A stretch of DNA of 64,000 nt from Microbacterium sp. 3J1. Its GTDB lineage: Bacteria; Actinomycetota; Actinomycetes; Actinomycetales; Microbacteriaceae. Shown piece after piece: positions 24,561 to 35,461 of the stretch. The notes beneath the pieces are model-generated. The model was not told where the DNA came from, searched no databases, and saw only the letters and a list, made by a program, of their open reading frames with translations. The translations under genes were made by a program, and so were the position numbers. The DNA is taken from positions 1 to 64,000 of the forward strand of contig NZ_CDWI01000004.1 of assembly GCF_001049495.1 (NCBI RefSeq), given 5' to 3'. The stretch's first letter is position 1. Each line of letters starts with the position of its first letter.

Positions 24561-25444
24561 CAGCGGACTCCTGCTTCGGCGCGGGTGCGCGGGACGACGA
24601 TCATGGGAACGGGCAGCTCGTGCAGCATCTTCGCCGCCGTGGAGCCCAGGAACAGACGGCGCGGCTGCGCCAGACGGCTCGATCCGACGAGGATGACCTC
24701 GCCGGGGAGCCAGGAGAGGTGGGCGACGGCGTCTTCGACGCTGTCGCCGGGAGCCTCCTCGACGACGGCCTCCGTGCCGTCGGGAAGCATCTCGGCCGCG
24801 ACCGCGAGCACCTCCTGCGCGTGCTCGTCGCCGACCACGCGGATGGCGCCTGTGTCGAGCCCCGGAGGCACGTCGAACGGGACGAGCGAGACCAGGCGCA
24901 GGGAGACGCCGGCATCGCCCGCGACCGCCACACCTTCGTCGAGGAGATTGTCGGCGCCGGGGCGGGTGCCGACGGCGACGGTCACCCGCGGGAGGACGTG
25001 GTCGTCCTGCGAGGACGTCCCCGCCGGCGCGAGCGCGACCGGGATGGTCGAGGAGTGCACGAGCTCCGAGGCGACGCTGCCGAGGCGGTGGCGTCCGAAG
25101 ATGCTGCCGTTGGCGGCGCCCACCACGATGAGCCGGGCGCCGAACTCCTCGCCCGCGGCGATGAGCCCCTCGGCGAAGGACTCTCCGAAACGCACATGAC
25201 CGCTGCGGACCAGCTCCTGAGGCAGCCCGGAGACCGCCTCCTCGAGCCACTGCTTCGCCTGACGGCGGATGTGGTCCTCGTAGGCGCGCTCCGGCGGCAC
25301 CGCCGCGCTGCGGGTGCCCTCGTTGGGGAGCACGATGACGAGGTGCAGCACCGCGCCGAGGCTCCGGGCGAGCCGGGCGCCCAGCGCCGCGGCATCCGCC
25401 CCCGAATCCGTCGCCGTGTAGCCGACGACGACCGACCCGGTCAT
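24560..25444 (-). CDS. Tandem-domain universal stress protein
   Basis: Cytoplasmic protein (294 aa) of two UspA domains. The first domain runs from GSVVVGYTATDSGADAA to LIVVGAANGSIFGRHRLGSV, and the second ends with VILVGSSRLAQPRRLFLGST. Both keep the glycine-rich ATP-binding loop of ATP-binding UspA proteins. It sits between the amine oxidase and the permease with one-base TGATG overlaps on both sides, so it is made in step with them. A stress or nucleotide-sensing partner inside a catabolic operon is unusual. It may adjust transport or resist the H2O2 made by the oxidase. That role is inferred. Confidence 0.9.
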   Translation of the reverse strand: MTGSVVVGYTATDSGADAAALGARLARSLGAVLHLVIVLPNEGTRSAAVPPERAYEDHIRRQAKQWLEEAVSGLPQELVRSGHVRFGESFAEGLIAAGEEFGARLIVVGAANGSIFGRHRLGSVASELVHSSTIPVALAPAGTSSQDDHVLPRVTVAVGTRPGADNLLDEGVAVAGDAGVSLRLVSLVPFDVPPGLDTGAIRVVGDEHAQEVLAVAAEMLPDGTEAVVEEAPGDSVEDAVAHLSWLPGEVILVGSSRLAQPRRLFLGSTAAKMLHELPVPMIVVPRTRAEAGVR

Positions 25445-26823
25445 CAGCCGGCCTCGACCGAGTCGCCGGCGCGCGTCGACTCCACGATGTTCGAGGCGGC
25501 CAGGTGGCCCATGCGGATCGCCCCGTCGACGTGCTGGTATCCCGCGCCCGCCATGTCGCTGCAGGCGAAGTGGATCGGTCCGACCGCCGAGCGCAGGTCG
25601 GCTCCGTAGCGGTGCAGACCGCCCATGTCGAAGCTCGCGGCGTACGCGCCGCGGGTCCACTCCTCCGTGCCCCAGTCGCTCTCGTAGTAGACGACCGGGT
25701 TCTTGGCCTCGGGGCCGTAGTAGTGCGAGAGCGATTCGAGGATGCGCTCCTTGCGCTCCTCGGCCGTCAGGGTGAACACGTCGTCGGCGTTCTGGTCGGA
25801 CACGAAGCCGACGAGGGTGCCGCGCTCGTCGCCGTGGTTGGTGTTGTCGTACGCCTCGTGCGAGAGCTCGTACGGGCTGAACGCGGTGCCGCTCAGACCC
25901 TGCTCGCGCCAGAACGGGCGGTCGTAGACAGCGTGCACCTTGATGACGAAGCCCATCGACAGGTGCTGGTGCATCTGGTGCTGGCGGCGCGGGAGCGGCG
26001 GGACGAACGAGATGCGGTCGTAGAGCACCGGCGCGTGGGCGAGGATCGCGAAGCGCGCCCGGACGGTGAGGTCGTCGGTCGTCGCGGTGACGCCGTCGGC
26101 GCCCCATTCGAGCGAGCGCACCGGCTGGTTCAGGAAGACGTCGTCGCCGAGGCGCTCCGCGAGCAGGATCGGGACCTGCTGCAGGCCGCCCACGACGCGC
26201 TCGTCGAGGATGAAGTCGGCGTCGACGAGGTTCGAGTACGACCCGGCCGACGCGGCCATGAGCAGGGACTGCAGCAGCGAGAACGTGTGCGTCGGCTTGG
26301 TCAGCATCGCGGATCCGGTGGCGAACGCGAGGTTGCGCACGGCCTCGTCGTCGTCGGTCTGCACGCGGAGCCAGGCGTCCCAGGTGATCGAGTCCCATTC
26401 CTTGGCGAGAGGGTGCTCCCACGGACGGTCGGGGTCGATCTCGGCGACCATCGCGTCGAGGCGCTCGGTGATCTCGGCGATGACCGCCTCGGTCTCGGCG
26501 GACACGGGGAACATCTCGCCCGTGAAGCGGTGCACCTGCCCGTCGGGGCCGACGTACACGCTGTCACCCTCGCGGTAGCGGCTGTACGTCTCGAGCCCGA
26601 GCTCCTGGAGCGTGTCCTTCAGCGCGTCCTGATCGGGCGAGACCCACTGGCCGCCGATCTCGAGCATCGCGCCCTCGATGACGTCGGTCCACAGGCGACC
26701 CCCGACGCGGTCGCGGGCCTCCAGCACGGCGACCGACAGGCCGGCCTTGCGCAGGTCGTTCGCCGCGGTGAGTCCGGCGGCGCCGGCTCCGATGATCAGC
26801 ACGTCGCGAGTGATCTCAGCCAT
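25444..26823 (-). CDS. Flavin monoamine oxidase, putrescine oxidase type
   Basis: FAD-dependent amine oxidase (459 aa). The dinucleotide motif GAGAAG is at 12-17, Glu35 binds the ribose, and ARDRVGGRLWT is at 36-46. IGGQWVSPDQ and the C-terminal FAD site IHFACSDMAGAGYQHVDGAI complete the fold. Length and sequence style match actinobacterial putrescine oxidases, which turn putrescine and O2 into 4-aminobutanal, NH3 and H2O2. Other primary amines are possible. The ATG at 26823 follows AGAAGGAGATACAC. A terminator hairpin lies between it and gabT, so expression may be partly independent. Confidence 0.88.
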   Translation of the reverse strand: MAEITRDVLIIGAGAAGLTAANDLRKAGLSVAVLEARDRVGGRLWTDVIEGAMLEIGGQWVSPDQDALKDTLQELGLETYSRYREGDSVYVGPDGQVHRFTGEMFPVSAETEAVIAEITERLDAMVAEIDPDRPWEHPLAKEWDSITWDAWLRVQTDDDEAVRNLAFATGSAMLTKPTHTFSLLQSLLMAASAGSYSNLVDADFILDERVVGGLQQVPILLAERLGDDVFLNQPVRSLEWGADGVTATTDDLTVRARFAILAHAPVLYDRISFVPPLPRRQHQMHQHLSMGFVIKVHAVYDRPFWREQGLSGTAFSPYELSHEAYDNTNHGDERGTLVGFVSDQNADDVFTLTAEERKERILESLSHYYGPEAKNPVVYYESDWGTEEWTRGAYAASFDMGGLHRYGADLRSAVGPIHFACSDMAGAGYQHVDGAIRMGHLAASNIVESTRAGDSVEAG

Positions 26824-26850
26824 GTGTATCTCCTTCTTTGGAAAAAAGTG

Positions 26851-26891
26851 CCGGCCGTGACTTGAAATCCCCCGATACGAGCCACGGCCGG
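26851..26891 (-). terminator. Intrinsic terminator with T tract between gabT and the amine oxidase gene
   Basis: CACGGCCGG/CCGGCCGTG (26851-26859 with 26883-26891) form a 9-bp stem. On the transcribed strand it is followed by CACTTTTTT. The run of six T is rare in this GC-rich window and marks a true terminator or attenuator inside the cluster. Confidence 0.6.
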
Positions 26892-26901
26892 ACGTGTGGT
26901 G

Positions 26902-26925
26902 GCGGCCGCCGCGAGAGGCGGCCGC
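26902..26925 (-). terminator. Hairpin just after gabT
   Basis: GCGGCCGCC (26902-26910), six bases, GGCGGCCGC (26917-26925), beginning three bases beyond the gabT stop. It may act together with the T-tract hairpin 11 bases further on. Confidence 0.55.
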
Positions 26926-26928
26926 GGG

Positions 26929-28296
26929 TCAGCGGGCCGCCGAGGCGAGGGCGTCCGCGACGACGTCGAGGCCCTCGTTCAGCAGATCGTCGCCGATCGA
27001 CAGCGGCGGGAGGAAGCGGATGACGTTGCCGTAGGTGCCGCACGTGAGGACGATGACGCCCTGTGCGATCGCCGCCTTGGCGACGGCGGCCGTGAGCGCG
27101 GCATCCGGGGCCTTGGTCTCGGGGTCGACGAACTCGGCGGCGATCATGGCGCCGTGGCCGCGGATGTCCCCGATGCGGGCATCCTTCTCCTGCATCGCGG
27201 CGAGGCGCCCGGTGAGGATCTCGCCGATCTCGCGGGCGCGCTCGATGACGCCGTCGTTCTCGAAGACGTCGATCGCGGCGAGCGCCGCGGCGCAGGCGAT
27301 CGGGTTGCCGCCATAGGTGCCGCCGAGGCCGCCGGTGTGCGAGGCGTCCATGATCTCGGCGCGGCCGGTGACGGCGGCGAGCGGCAGACCGCCCGCGATG
27401 CCCTTGGCCGTCGTGATCAGGTCGGGCTCGATGCCGAAGATCTCGCTCGCGAACATGTGGCCGGTGCGGGCGAATCCGGTCTGCACCTCGTCGGCGATGA
27501 AGACGACGCCGTGGGCGCGGCACCACTCGACGATGGCCGGGAGGAAGCCGTCGGCCGGGACGATGAAACCGCCCTCGCCCTGGATGGGCTCGATGATCAC
27601 GGCGGCGAGGTTGTCGGCGCCGATCTGCTTCTCGAGCTGCAGGATCACGCGGGCGGCGGCTTCGCGACCGTCGAGCCCGTCACGGAAGGGGTACGACATG
27701 GGCGCGCGGTACACCTCGGGCGCGAACGGGCCGAACCCGCTCTTGTACGGCATCGACTTGGCGGTGAGCGCCATGGTCAGGTTGGTGCGGCCGTGGTAGC
27801 CGTGGTCGAAGGCGACGACGGCCTGGCGACCGGTGTGCTTGCGCGCGATCTTGATCGCGTTCTCCACGGCCTCGGCGCCGGAGTTGAAGAGCGCGCTCTT
27901 CTTGGCGAAGTCGCCCGGCGTGATGCGGTTGAGCGCCTCGGCCACCTCGATGTACGACTCGTAGGGCGAGATCATGAAGCACGTGTGCGTGAACTGCGCG
28001 GCCTGCGCGGCGACGGCCGCGGCGATCTTCGGGTGGGAGTTGCCCACGGTCGTCACGGCGATGCCGGAGCCGAGGTCGATCAGCGAGTTGCCGTCGGCGT
28101 CCACGACCACTCCCCCGCCGGCGGCGACCGTGGCGACCGGGACGGTGTGGCCGACACCCGCGGGCACGGCCTGCGCCTTGCGGGCGAGGATCTCTGCCGA
28201 GCGGGGCCCGGGAAGCTCCGTGATCAGGCGTCGCTCCTGGGGGAGCTCGGGTCCGCCGAGGGGAACTGCAACAGCTGCGGTGTCGAGGAGTGCCAT
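26929..28296 (-). CDS. gabT: 4-aminobutyrate aminotransferase
   Basis: PLP-dependent class III aminotransferase (455 aa) that converts GABA and 2-oxoglutarate to succinic semialdehyde and glutamate. Signature segments are NSGAEAVENAIKIARKHTGR, the PLP phosphate site FDHGYHGRTN, Asp269 in FIADEVQTGF and the Schiff-base Lys298 in TTAKGIAGG. The ATG at 28296 lies seven bases after a TACGCT box and has no Shine-Dalgarno, so the transcript is probably leaderless. First gene of the minus-strand putrescine/GABA cluster and divergent from its likely regulator PucR. Confidence 0.94.
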   Translation of the reverse strand: MALLDTAAVAVPLGGPELPQERRLITELPGPRSAEILARKAQAVPAGVGHTVPVATVAAGGGVVVDADGNSLIDLGSGIAVTTVGNSHPKIAAAVAAQAAQFTHTCFMISPYESYIEVAEALNRITPGDFAKKSALFNSGAEAVENAIKIARKHTGRQAVVAFDHGYHGRTNLTMALTAKSMPYKSGFGPFAPEVYRAPMSYPFRDGLDGREAAARVILQLEKQIGADNLAAVIIEPIQGEGGFIVPADGFLPAIVEWCRAHGVVFIADEVQTGFARTGHMFASEIFGIEPDLITTAKGIAGGLPLAAVTGRAEIMDASHTGGLGGTYGGNPIACAAALAAIDVFENDGVIERAREIGEILTGRLAAMQEKDARIGDIRGHGAMIAAEFVDPETKAPDAALTAAVAKAAIAQGVIVLTCGTYGNVIRFLPPLSIGDDLLNEGLDVVADALASAAR

Positions 28297-28399
28297 GCAG
28301 GCGAGCGTACGGCGGCCGACGGCATGCCTGCATTCACCGGACTGTACAATCTCATCGGGCACTTCGCCCGACCGTACATGTAGCCCGACGGGAGTGAGC
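28297..28399. promoter_or_regulatory. Divergent gabT/pucR control region
   Basis: It contains the gabT -10 box TACGCT (28309-28304). It also has a palindrome TCGGGC-N5-GCCCGA (28355-28371) flanked by TGTACA (28343-28348) and CGTACATG (28373-28380), and a possible pucR -10 TACAAT (28345-28350). The GTAC motifs are 30 bp apart, so this is a reasonable PucR operator candidate. Confidence 0.45.
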
Positions 28400-29914
28400 G
28401 TGAACGCGGACGTCACGGAGGTACCGACCCTGCGCGCCCTCCTGCGCAGGCGCGACCTCGGACTCCGCCTCGTCTCGGCCGACGAGCTCCTGCCGGACGC
28501 CGCGCTCGACCGCCCGCTGCGCTGGGTACACAGCTCCGACCTCGCCGACCCCACGCCGTTCCTCGCCGAGGACCTCGCGCTGCTGACCACCGGAACCCAG
28601 TTCGACCGTGATTCGGACATCGAGGTCTACGTCGATCGTCTGGCCGATCGCGGGGTGCTCGGGCTCGGCTTCGGCACCGAGGTGCACCGGCCCGGAGTGC
28701 CCGACGAGCTCATCGAGGCGTGCGCACGGCGCGGGATGCCGCTGTTCGAGGTGCCGTACCGGACGCCGTTCATCGCGGTGGCCCGCGCGCACTCCGAGGC
28801 GATCGCCGCCCAGGCGTACGCCCGCCGTTCGTGGGCGCTGGACACCCAGCGGGCGCTCGCGCTCGCCGCCCTGCGTCCTCGCGGGCTCGACGCCACCGTC
28901 GCCGAGCTCGGCCGCCGGCTCGGCGTCTGGGCCGGGATGTACGACGCCTCCGGGGCCCTCGTTCACGCGCACCCGCGCGACGCCGTGAGCGCCTCCGTGC
29001 GGGCGGGGCTGGGCGATCGGGTCGCGGAGGTCCTCGCGCGCGGCCTCGAGACGGGCCAGTCCCTCGCCGTCGAGGAGCAGACGTTCATGCTGTTCACGGT
29101 GGGTCGCGGCGGCCAGCTGCGCGGGGTCATCGCCCTCGCGATCGACGCGCTCGACCCCGAGGCCCGCACCGTCGTGACCTCGGTCATCGCCATGGCCGGG
29201 CTGGCCCTCGAGCAGAGCGAGCAGCTCGCCCGCAGCCGCCGACGCCTGCACACGCAGCTGCTGGGATCACTGCTCGGCGACGATCCGTCGCTCGCACGGA
29301 GGGTGCTCGGCAGCCTCCCCCCGGCGCCCGTCATCGTGGCCGTGACCGGCGATGCCCCGACGGGCGCCCTCACGGACTGGTGGGAGCGTCGCCGCTCCGA
29401 GCACGGCACCGCCTCCTTCGTCGCCGAGTCCGACGAGGGGCTCACCATGTGCGTGTCGGCCGACGACGAGGCGCTGCTCGACGAGATCGCCCACCGCTTC
29501 GGCATCCGCATCGGAGCGTCGGGACCCGAGTCGTACGGGGTGTTCTCCCGCGCCCACGCCCAGGCCCTCACCGCGCTGCGCCAGAAGTCCGACGCGGGGG
29601 TGTCGCGGTACGCCGATGCGGTGGGGTCCAGCATCCTCAGCGCCCTGGCCACCGATGAGGCTCGACTCGTCGCCGAGTCACGCCTGGCGCCGCTGCGCGA
29701 TCACGACGCCCGCGTCGGCGGCGATCTCGAGAGAACCCTGCGCACCTGGCTCGAGCACGACGCCAAGGCCGAGTCGGCCGCCGTCGCGCTCGGCGTGCAC
29801 CGCCACACCCTGCGGTCGCGCATCGCCCAGGCCGGGATGCTGCTGGGCATCGACCTGTCGTCGTTCCCCGCCCGAGCGGAGCTGTGGACGCTGCTGCAGA
29901 CGGCGAGAGACTAG
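28400..29914 (+). CDS. PucR-family transcriptional regulator
   Basis: DNA-binding regulator (504 aa). It has the N-terminal PucR sensor domain (about 8-135, with LRWVHSSDLADPTPFLAEDLALLT-type start and AHSEAIAAQAYARR end), a GAF-like middle, and a C-terminal helix-turn-helix of the HTH_30 type (LRTWLEHDAKAESAAVAL, then GVHRHTLRSRIAQAG). Such proteins control purine, amino acid or polyamine catabolism. It is divergent from gabT and probably activates the putrescine/GABA cluster. Start GTG at 28400 is chosen for GGGAG five bases upstream. A GTG two codons earlier is possible. Confidence 0.88.
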   Translation: MNADVTEVPTLRALLRRRDLGLRLVSADELLPDAALDRPLRWVHSSDLADPTPFLAEDLALLTTGTQFDRDSDIEVYVDRLADRGVLGLGFGTEVHRPGVPDELIEACARRGMPLFEVPYRTPFIAVARAHSEAIAAQAYARRSWALDTQRALALAALRPRGLDATVAELGRRLGVWAGMYDASGALVHAHPRDAVSASVRAGLGDRVAEVLARGLETGQSLAVEEQTFMLFTVGRGGQLRGVIALAIDALDPEARTVVTSVIAMAGLALEQSEQLARSRRRLHTQLLGSLLGDDPSLARRVLGSLPPAPVIVAVTGDAPTGALTDWWERRRSEHGTASFVAESDEGLTMCVSADDEALLDEIAHRFGIRIGASGPESYGVFSRAHAQALTALRQKSDAGVSRYADAVGSSILSALATDEARLVAESRLAPLRDHDARVGGDLERTLRTWLEHDAKAESAAVALGVHRHTLRSRIAQAGMLLGIDLSSFPARAELWTLLQTARD

Positions 29915-29922
29915 GCGCGCCC

Positions 29923-30004
29923 GCCGGATGGCTGGCCGGCGTCCGCACGGCGGCCCGCCGGCGGGCGAGCGTCCAGCCGAACGGGTATCCGCCAGCCATC
30001 CGGC
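29923..30004. repeat. Nested palindromes in the convergent pucR/ramB gap
   Basis: GCCGGATGGCTGGC (29923-29936) is inverted as GCCAGCCATCCGGC (29991-30004). Inside lies the perfect palindrome GCCCGCCGGCGGGC (29953-29966). The whole could form a branched hairpin and probably ends transcription from both sides. Confidence 0.6.
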
Positions 30005-30022
30005 CCGCCTGTGGCGACGCGC

Positions 30023-31486
30023 TCAGCGCGGGGCGTGCGCTTCGAGGAACTCGTAGACGTCCGTCGTGTCCACACCGGGGAACGATCCGGTCGGCAGCGT
30101 CGCCAGCAGCGTGCGCGGGGTCTTCACGTTCGGCCAGGAGTTCTCGCGCCAGCGCCCCTCGAGCTCGGCGGGGGCCCGGCGACAGCACACCTCGACGGAG
30201 TGCTTCGACACTCCGCGGTGGGCGGTGTCGCGCCCGACGAACCACTTCGTGTCGTCGAAACGCACACCGACGCTGACCGAGTGCAGGCCTTCGCTCGACG
30301 CCTCCACTCGAGCAGTGCACCAGTAGGTGCCGTTGCCTGTGTCGGTGTACTGGTAGTACGGGTTGAATCGGTCGTCCTCGTCGAAGACGACCCTCGACGT
30401 CCACTTGCGGCAGCACATCTGCCCCTCGATCGCGCCGAGACGGTCGGTCGGGAAGTTCACGTCGTCGTTCTCGTACGCCTTCGTGATCGTCCCCGATTCG
30501 TGGACCTTGAGGAAGTGCACGGGTATGTCGAGGTGGCGGGTGGCGAGGTTCGTGAATCGGTGCGCGGCGGTCTCGTACGACACCGAGTACGCGTCGCGGA
30601 GATCCTCGATCGAGATCGCCCTGCGCGCCTTCGCATCCTTCAGCGCCGGCACGACGTGCGACTCGGGGATGAGCAGCGCCCCGGTGAGGTAGTTGGTCTC
30701 GACTCGCTGGCGCAGAAACTCCGCGTAGCTGCGCGGTTCGGCATGGCCGAGGATGCGACTGGACAACGCCTGCAGCACGGCGGTGCGCGCATCGCCCTTG
30801 GCCGGCACGCGACTCGACAGGTACAGACGGCCGTGGGCGAGATCCGCGACGCTGCGGGTCGTCTGCGGGAGGTCCGGGGCGTAGTGCAGCGTGAACCCGA
30901 GGTACGCCGCGATCTCCGAGGCGCTCCGCTGCGTGAGCGGGCCGCCCGGATGCCCCACCGCGTCGAGGATCTCGGCGGCCTTCGCCTCGAGTTCCGCGAA
31001 GTGGTTGTCCTGACGGCGCATCAGGTGGCGGAGCTCGACGTTCGCACGGCGCGCCTCTTCCGGGGTCGCCGCTCGCTCGTCCTTGAGCCTGTCGATCTCG
31101 CCGTGGAGCGCGAGCAGCGCCCTGAGGGCATCCGTGGGGACGCTCTTCGCGATGCGGAAGGGCTCGATGCCGAGAGCCCGGAAGGTCTGCCCCTTCATCG
31201 CCCGCTCGAGCGCGATCTCGATCGCGCTGCGCTCGTCGAGCGGCTCGCCCTCGAGAAGCGCGTCGATCGTGACGCCGAGCGCCCGTGCGATGGCCTGCAG
31301 CTGGGTGAGCTTCGGCTCCCGCTTGCCGGTCTCGATCATCGACATCTGACTCGGGGCCCGATCGACCGCGGCGGCGAGATCGTCGAGCGTCATCCCCCTC
31401 GCGGTGCGGAGCTGCCGGATCCGGCGCCCGATCGTCAGGGCGTCGGCATCCTGCGCCTCAGAGATCTGGCTCGTCGAAGGGCTCAT
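30023..31486 (-). CDS. ramB: RamB-like XRE-family regulator of acetate metabolism
   Basis: Transcriptional regulator (487 aa). The XRE helix-turn-helix is at about 18-72 ([20 protein letters not shown], then [20 protein letters not shown]), followed by a coiled linker and an IrrE-like domain. The C-terminal short-chain acyl-CoA regulator domain has paired cysteines (QMCCRKW and VEVCCRR). This architecture is that of RamB in corynebacteria, which represses aceA and aceB. Here it is divergent from aceA, so the same role is very likely. The ATG at 31486 stands seven bases after a CAGAAT box without a Shine-Dalgarno. Confidence 0.9.
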   Translation of the reverse strand: MSPSTSQISEAQDADALTIGRRIRQLRTARGMTLDDLAAAVDRAPSQMSMIETGKREPKLTQLQAIARALGVTIDALLEGEPLDERSAIEIALERAMKGQTFRALGIEPFRIAKSVPTDALRALLALHGEIDRLKDERAATPEEARRANVELRHLMRRQDNHFAELEAKAAEILDAVGHPGGPLTQRSASEIAAYLGFTLHYAPDLPQTTRSVADLAHGRLYLSSRVPAKGDARTAVLQALSSRILGHAEPRSYAEFLRQRVETNYLTGALLIPESHVVPALKDAKARRAISIEDLRDAYSVSYETAAHRFTNLATRHLDIPVHFLKVHESGTITKAYENDDVNFPTDRLGAIEGQMCCRKWTSRVVFDEDDRFNPYYQYTDTGNGTYWCTARVEASSEGLHSVSVGVRFDDTKWFVGRDTAHRGVSKHSVEVCCRRAPAELEGRWRENSWPNVKTPRTLLATLPTGSFPGVDTTDVYEFLEAHAPR

Positions 31487-31619
31487 GCGGCCGATTCTGT
31501 CACAGAAACAGAATTTCGACCGATCTTCACCCCTGAACCCGTCGGGATCGGTTCACTTCTTCACCCACAGTGGAACCACCAGCACCCGGCACCGCAGCCG
31601 GACCCACGGAGGAGACACC
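31487..31619. promoter_or_regulatory. Divergent ramB/aceA control region
   Basis: It contains the ramB -10 candidate CAGAAT (31499-31494), the A-rich stretch ACAGAAACAGAATTTCG (31502-31518), and inverted repeats CCGATC/GATCGG (31520-31525 with 31546-31551) and GAACC/GGTTC (31535-31539 with 31550-31554). No close match to the corynebacterial RamB box was seen. GGAGGAGA lies just before the aceA start. Confidence 0.45.
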
Positions 31620-32945
<1,326 letters not shown>

Positions 32946-32976
32946 TCCCCACGCCGCCTCCGAAGGACACACGATC

Positions 32977-34632
<1,656 letters not shown>

Positions 34633-34641
34633 CGCGCGACA

Positions 34642-34685
34642 GCGGGGCCCCGTGGATGCTGCCCCCGGCATCCACGGGGCCCCGC
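34642..34685 (+). terminator. aceAB terminator
   Basis: An 18-bp perfect stem (34642-34659 with 34668-34685; arm GCGGGGCCCCGTGGATGC, loop TGCCCCCG), 10 bases beyond the aceB stop. Confidence 0.85.
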
Positions 34686-34721
34686 CGTGTGTGAGCCGGA
34701 GCTCCCCCCGCTCCGCAGGCG

Positions 34722-34727
34722 TAGCCT
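34722..34727 (+). promoter_or_regulatory. -10 box of a leaderless promoter for the 144-aa protein
   Basis: TAGCCT, six bases (GAACGC), then the ATG at 34734. No ribosome binding site is present. Confidence 0.5.
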
Positions 34728-34733
34728 GAACGC

Positions 34734-35168
34734 ATGGCTGCCGTCTGGAACGACATCTCGTCCGAATTCCTCCACCTCTACCCGCGCGGCAGGCGTCTGC
34801 TCGTCGTCAGCGGAGCGGATGCCGAGCGCTCGCGTCGCGCGGCCGACGACCTCGCAGCGGCGTTGGCCGACGCAGGTCAGCAGGTCGAACGCGCGCACAG
34901 CGCGGACGGCGACGGGCAGGCTCTGCGTGACGACGTGATCACGCCGTTCCGGGCTGCGGAGAGCGCCGGCACGGTGCTCGTCGTCTCCGGCCCCGCCGCC
35001 CTGATCGACGAGGGCACGCGCGGGCTGTGGAACCACATCGTCTGGCAGCTCGCCGGTGCCGAGGCGCCGCACTCGATCGCGTCGGCGATCGTCGACGTGA
35101 CCGATCCCGAGAACCCCACGCGCCGCTTCGCCGACTACTGCGCGCTCCCCTCGTCGTACGGGGCCTGA
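34734..35168 (+). CDS. Hypothetical Rossmann-like protein
   Basis: Unrecognised small protein (144 aa). A first beta strand RRLLVVSGADAERS is followed by a helix with ADDLAAALADAGQ. A second strand (GTVLVVSGPAALID) and a helix with GLWNHIVWQLAG come next. This alternation suggests an alpha/beta nucleotide-kinase-like or Rossmann fold, but there is no Walker A lysine motif. The high-GC codon use matches the neighbours, and a -10 box six bases before the ATG supports expression. It stands alone between the aceAB terminator and a hairpin at 35221-35255. No function can be given. Confidence 0.7.
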   Translation: MAAVWNDISSEFLHLYPRGRRLLVVSGADAERSRRAADDLAAALADAGQQVERAHSADGDGQALRDDVITPFRAAESAGTVLVVSGPAALIDEGTRGLWNHIVWQLAGAEAPHSIASAIVDVTDPENPTRRFADYCALPSSYGA

Positions 35169-35220
35169 GCGCTCGGGCAGACAGACCGGCTGCGCCTCCG
35201 CGCTCTCGCGGCGCCCCCGA

Positions 35221-35255
35221 GCTTCCGGACGGGCGGGGAGGCCTCGTCCGGAAGC
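35221..35255 (+). terminator. Hairpin downstream of the 144-aa gene
   Basis: GCTTCCGGAC (35221-35230), 15 bases, GTCCGGAAGC (35246-35255). Apart from this stem, the 293-base convergent gap 35169-35461 shows no gene or other feature that I can support. Confidence 0.5.
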
Positions 35256-35461
35256 CGTGACGAGCGGATCCGAGGGGCCGCGGTCCCCTCTTCACCGTTC
35301 ACCAGGGCCCGTCTGGGGCACGGGCACGCTCAGGTTATGCGCGGCATCGCATGCATGGGCGATCGCCGCCGTTCCTGTCACCGGACGCGGCCAGCCGGGC
35401 ACGCGATGACGCCGATGGCACGGGATCTGCGCTCTCGTGACATCGCACGCACCCGGGGGAT

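Noticed and set aside
26823..26841. AAGAAGGAGATACAC before the amine oxidase gene resembles the ribosome binding site of common expression vectors
   Set aside because: It is only a good natural Shine-Dalgarno. Surrounding codon use and operon structure are native, and no other vector sequence is seen.
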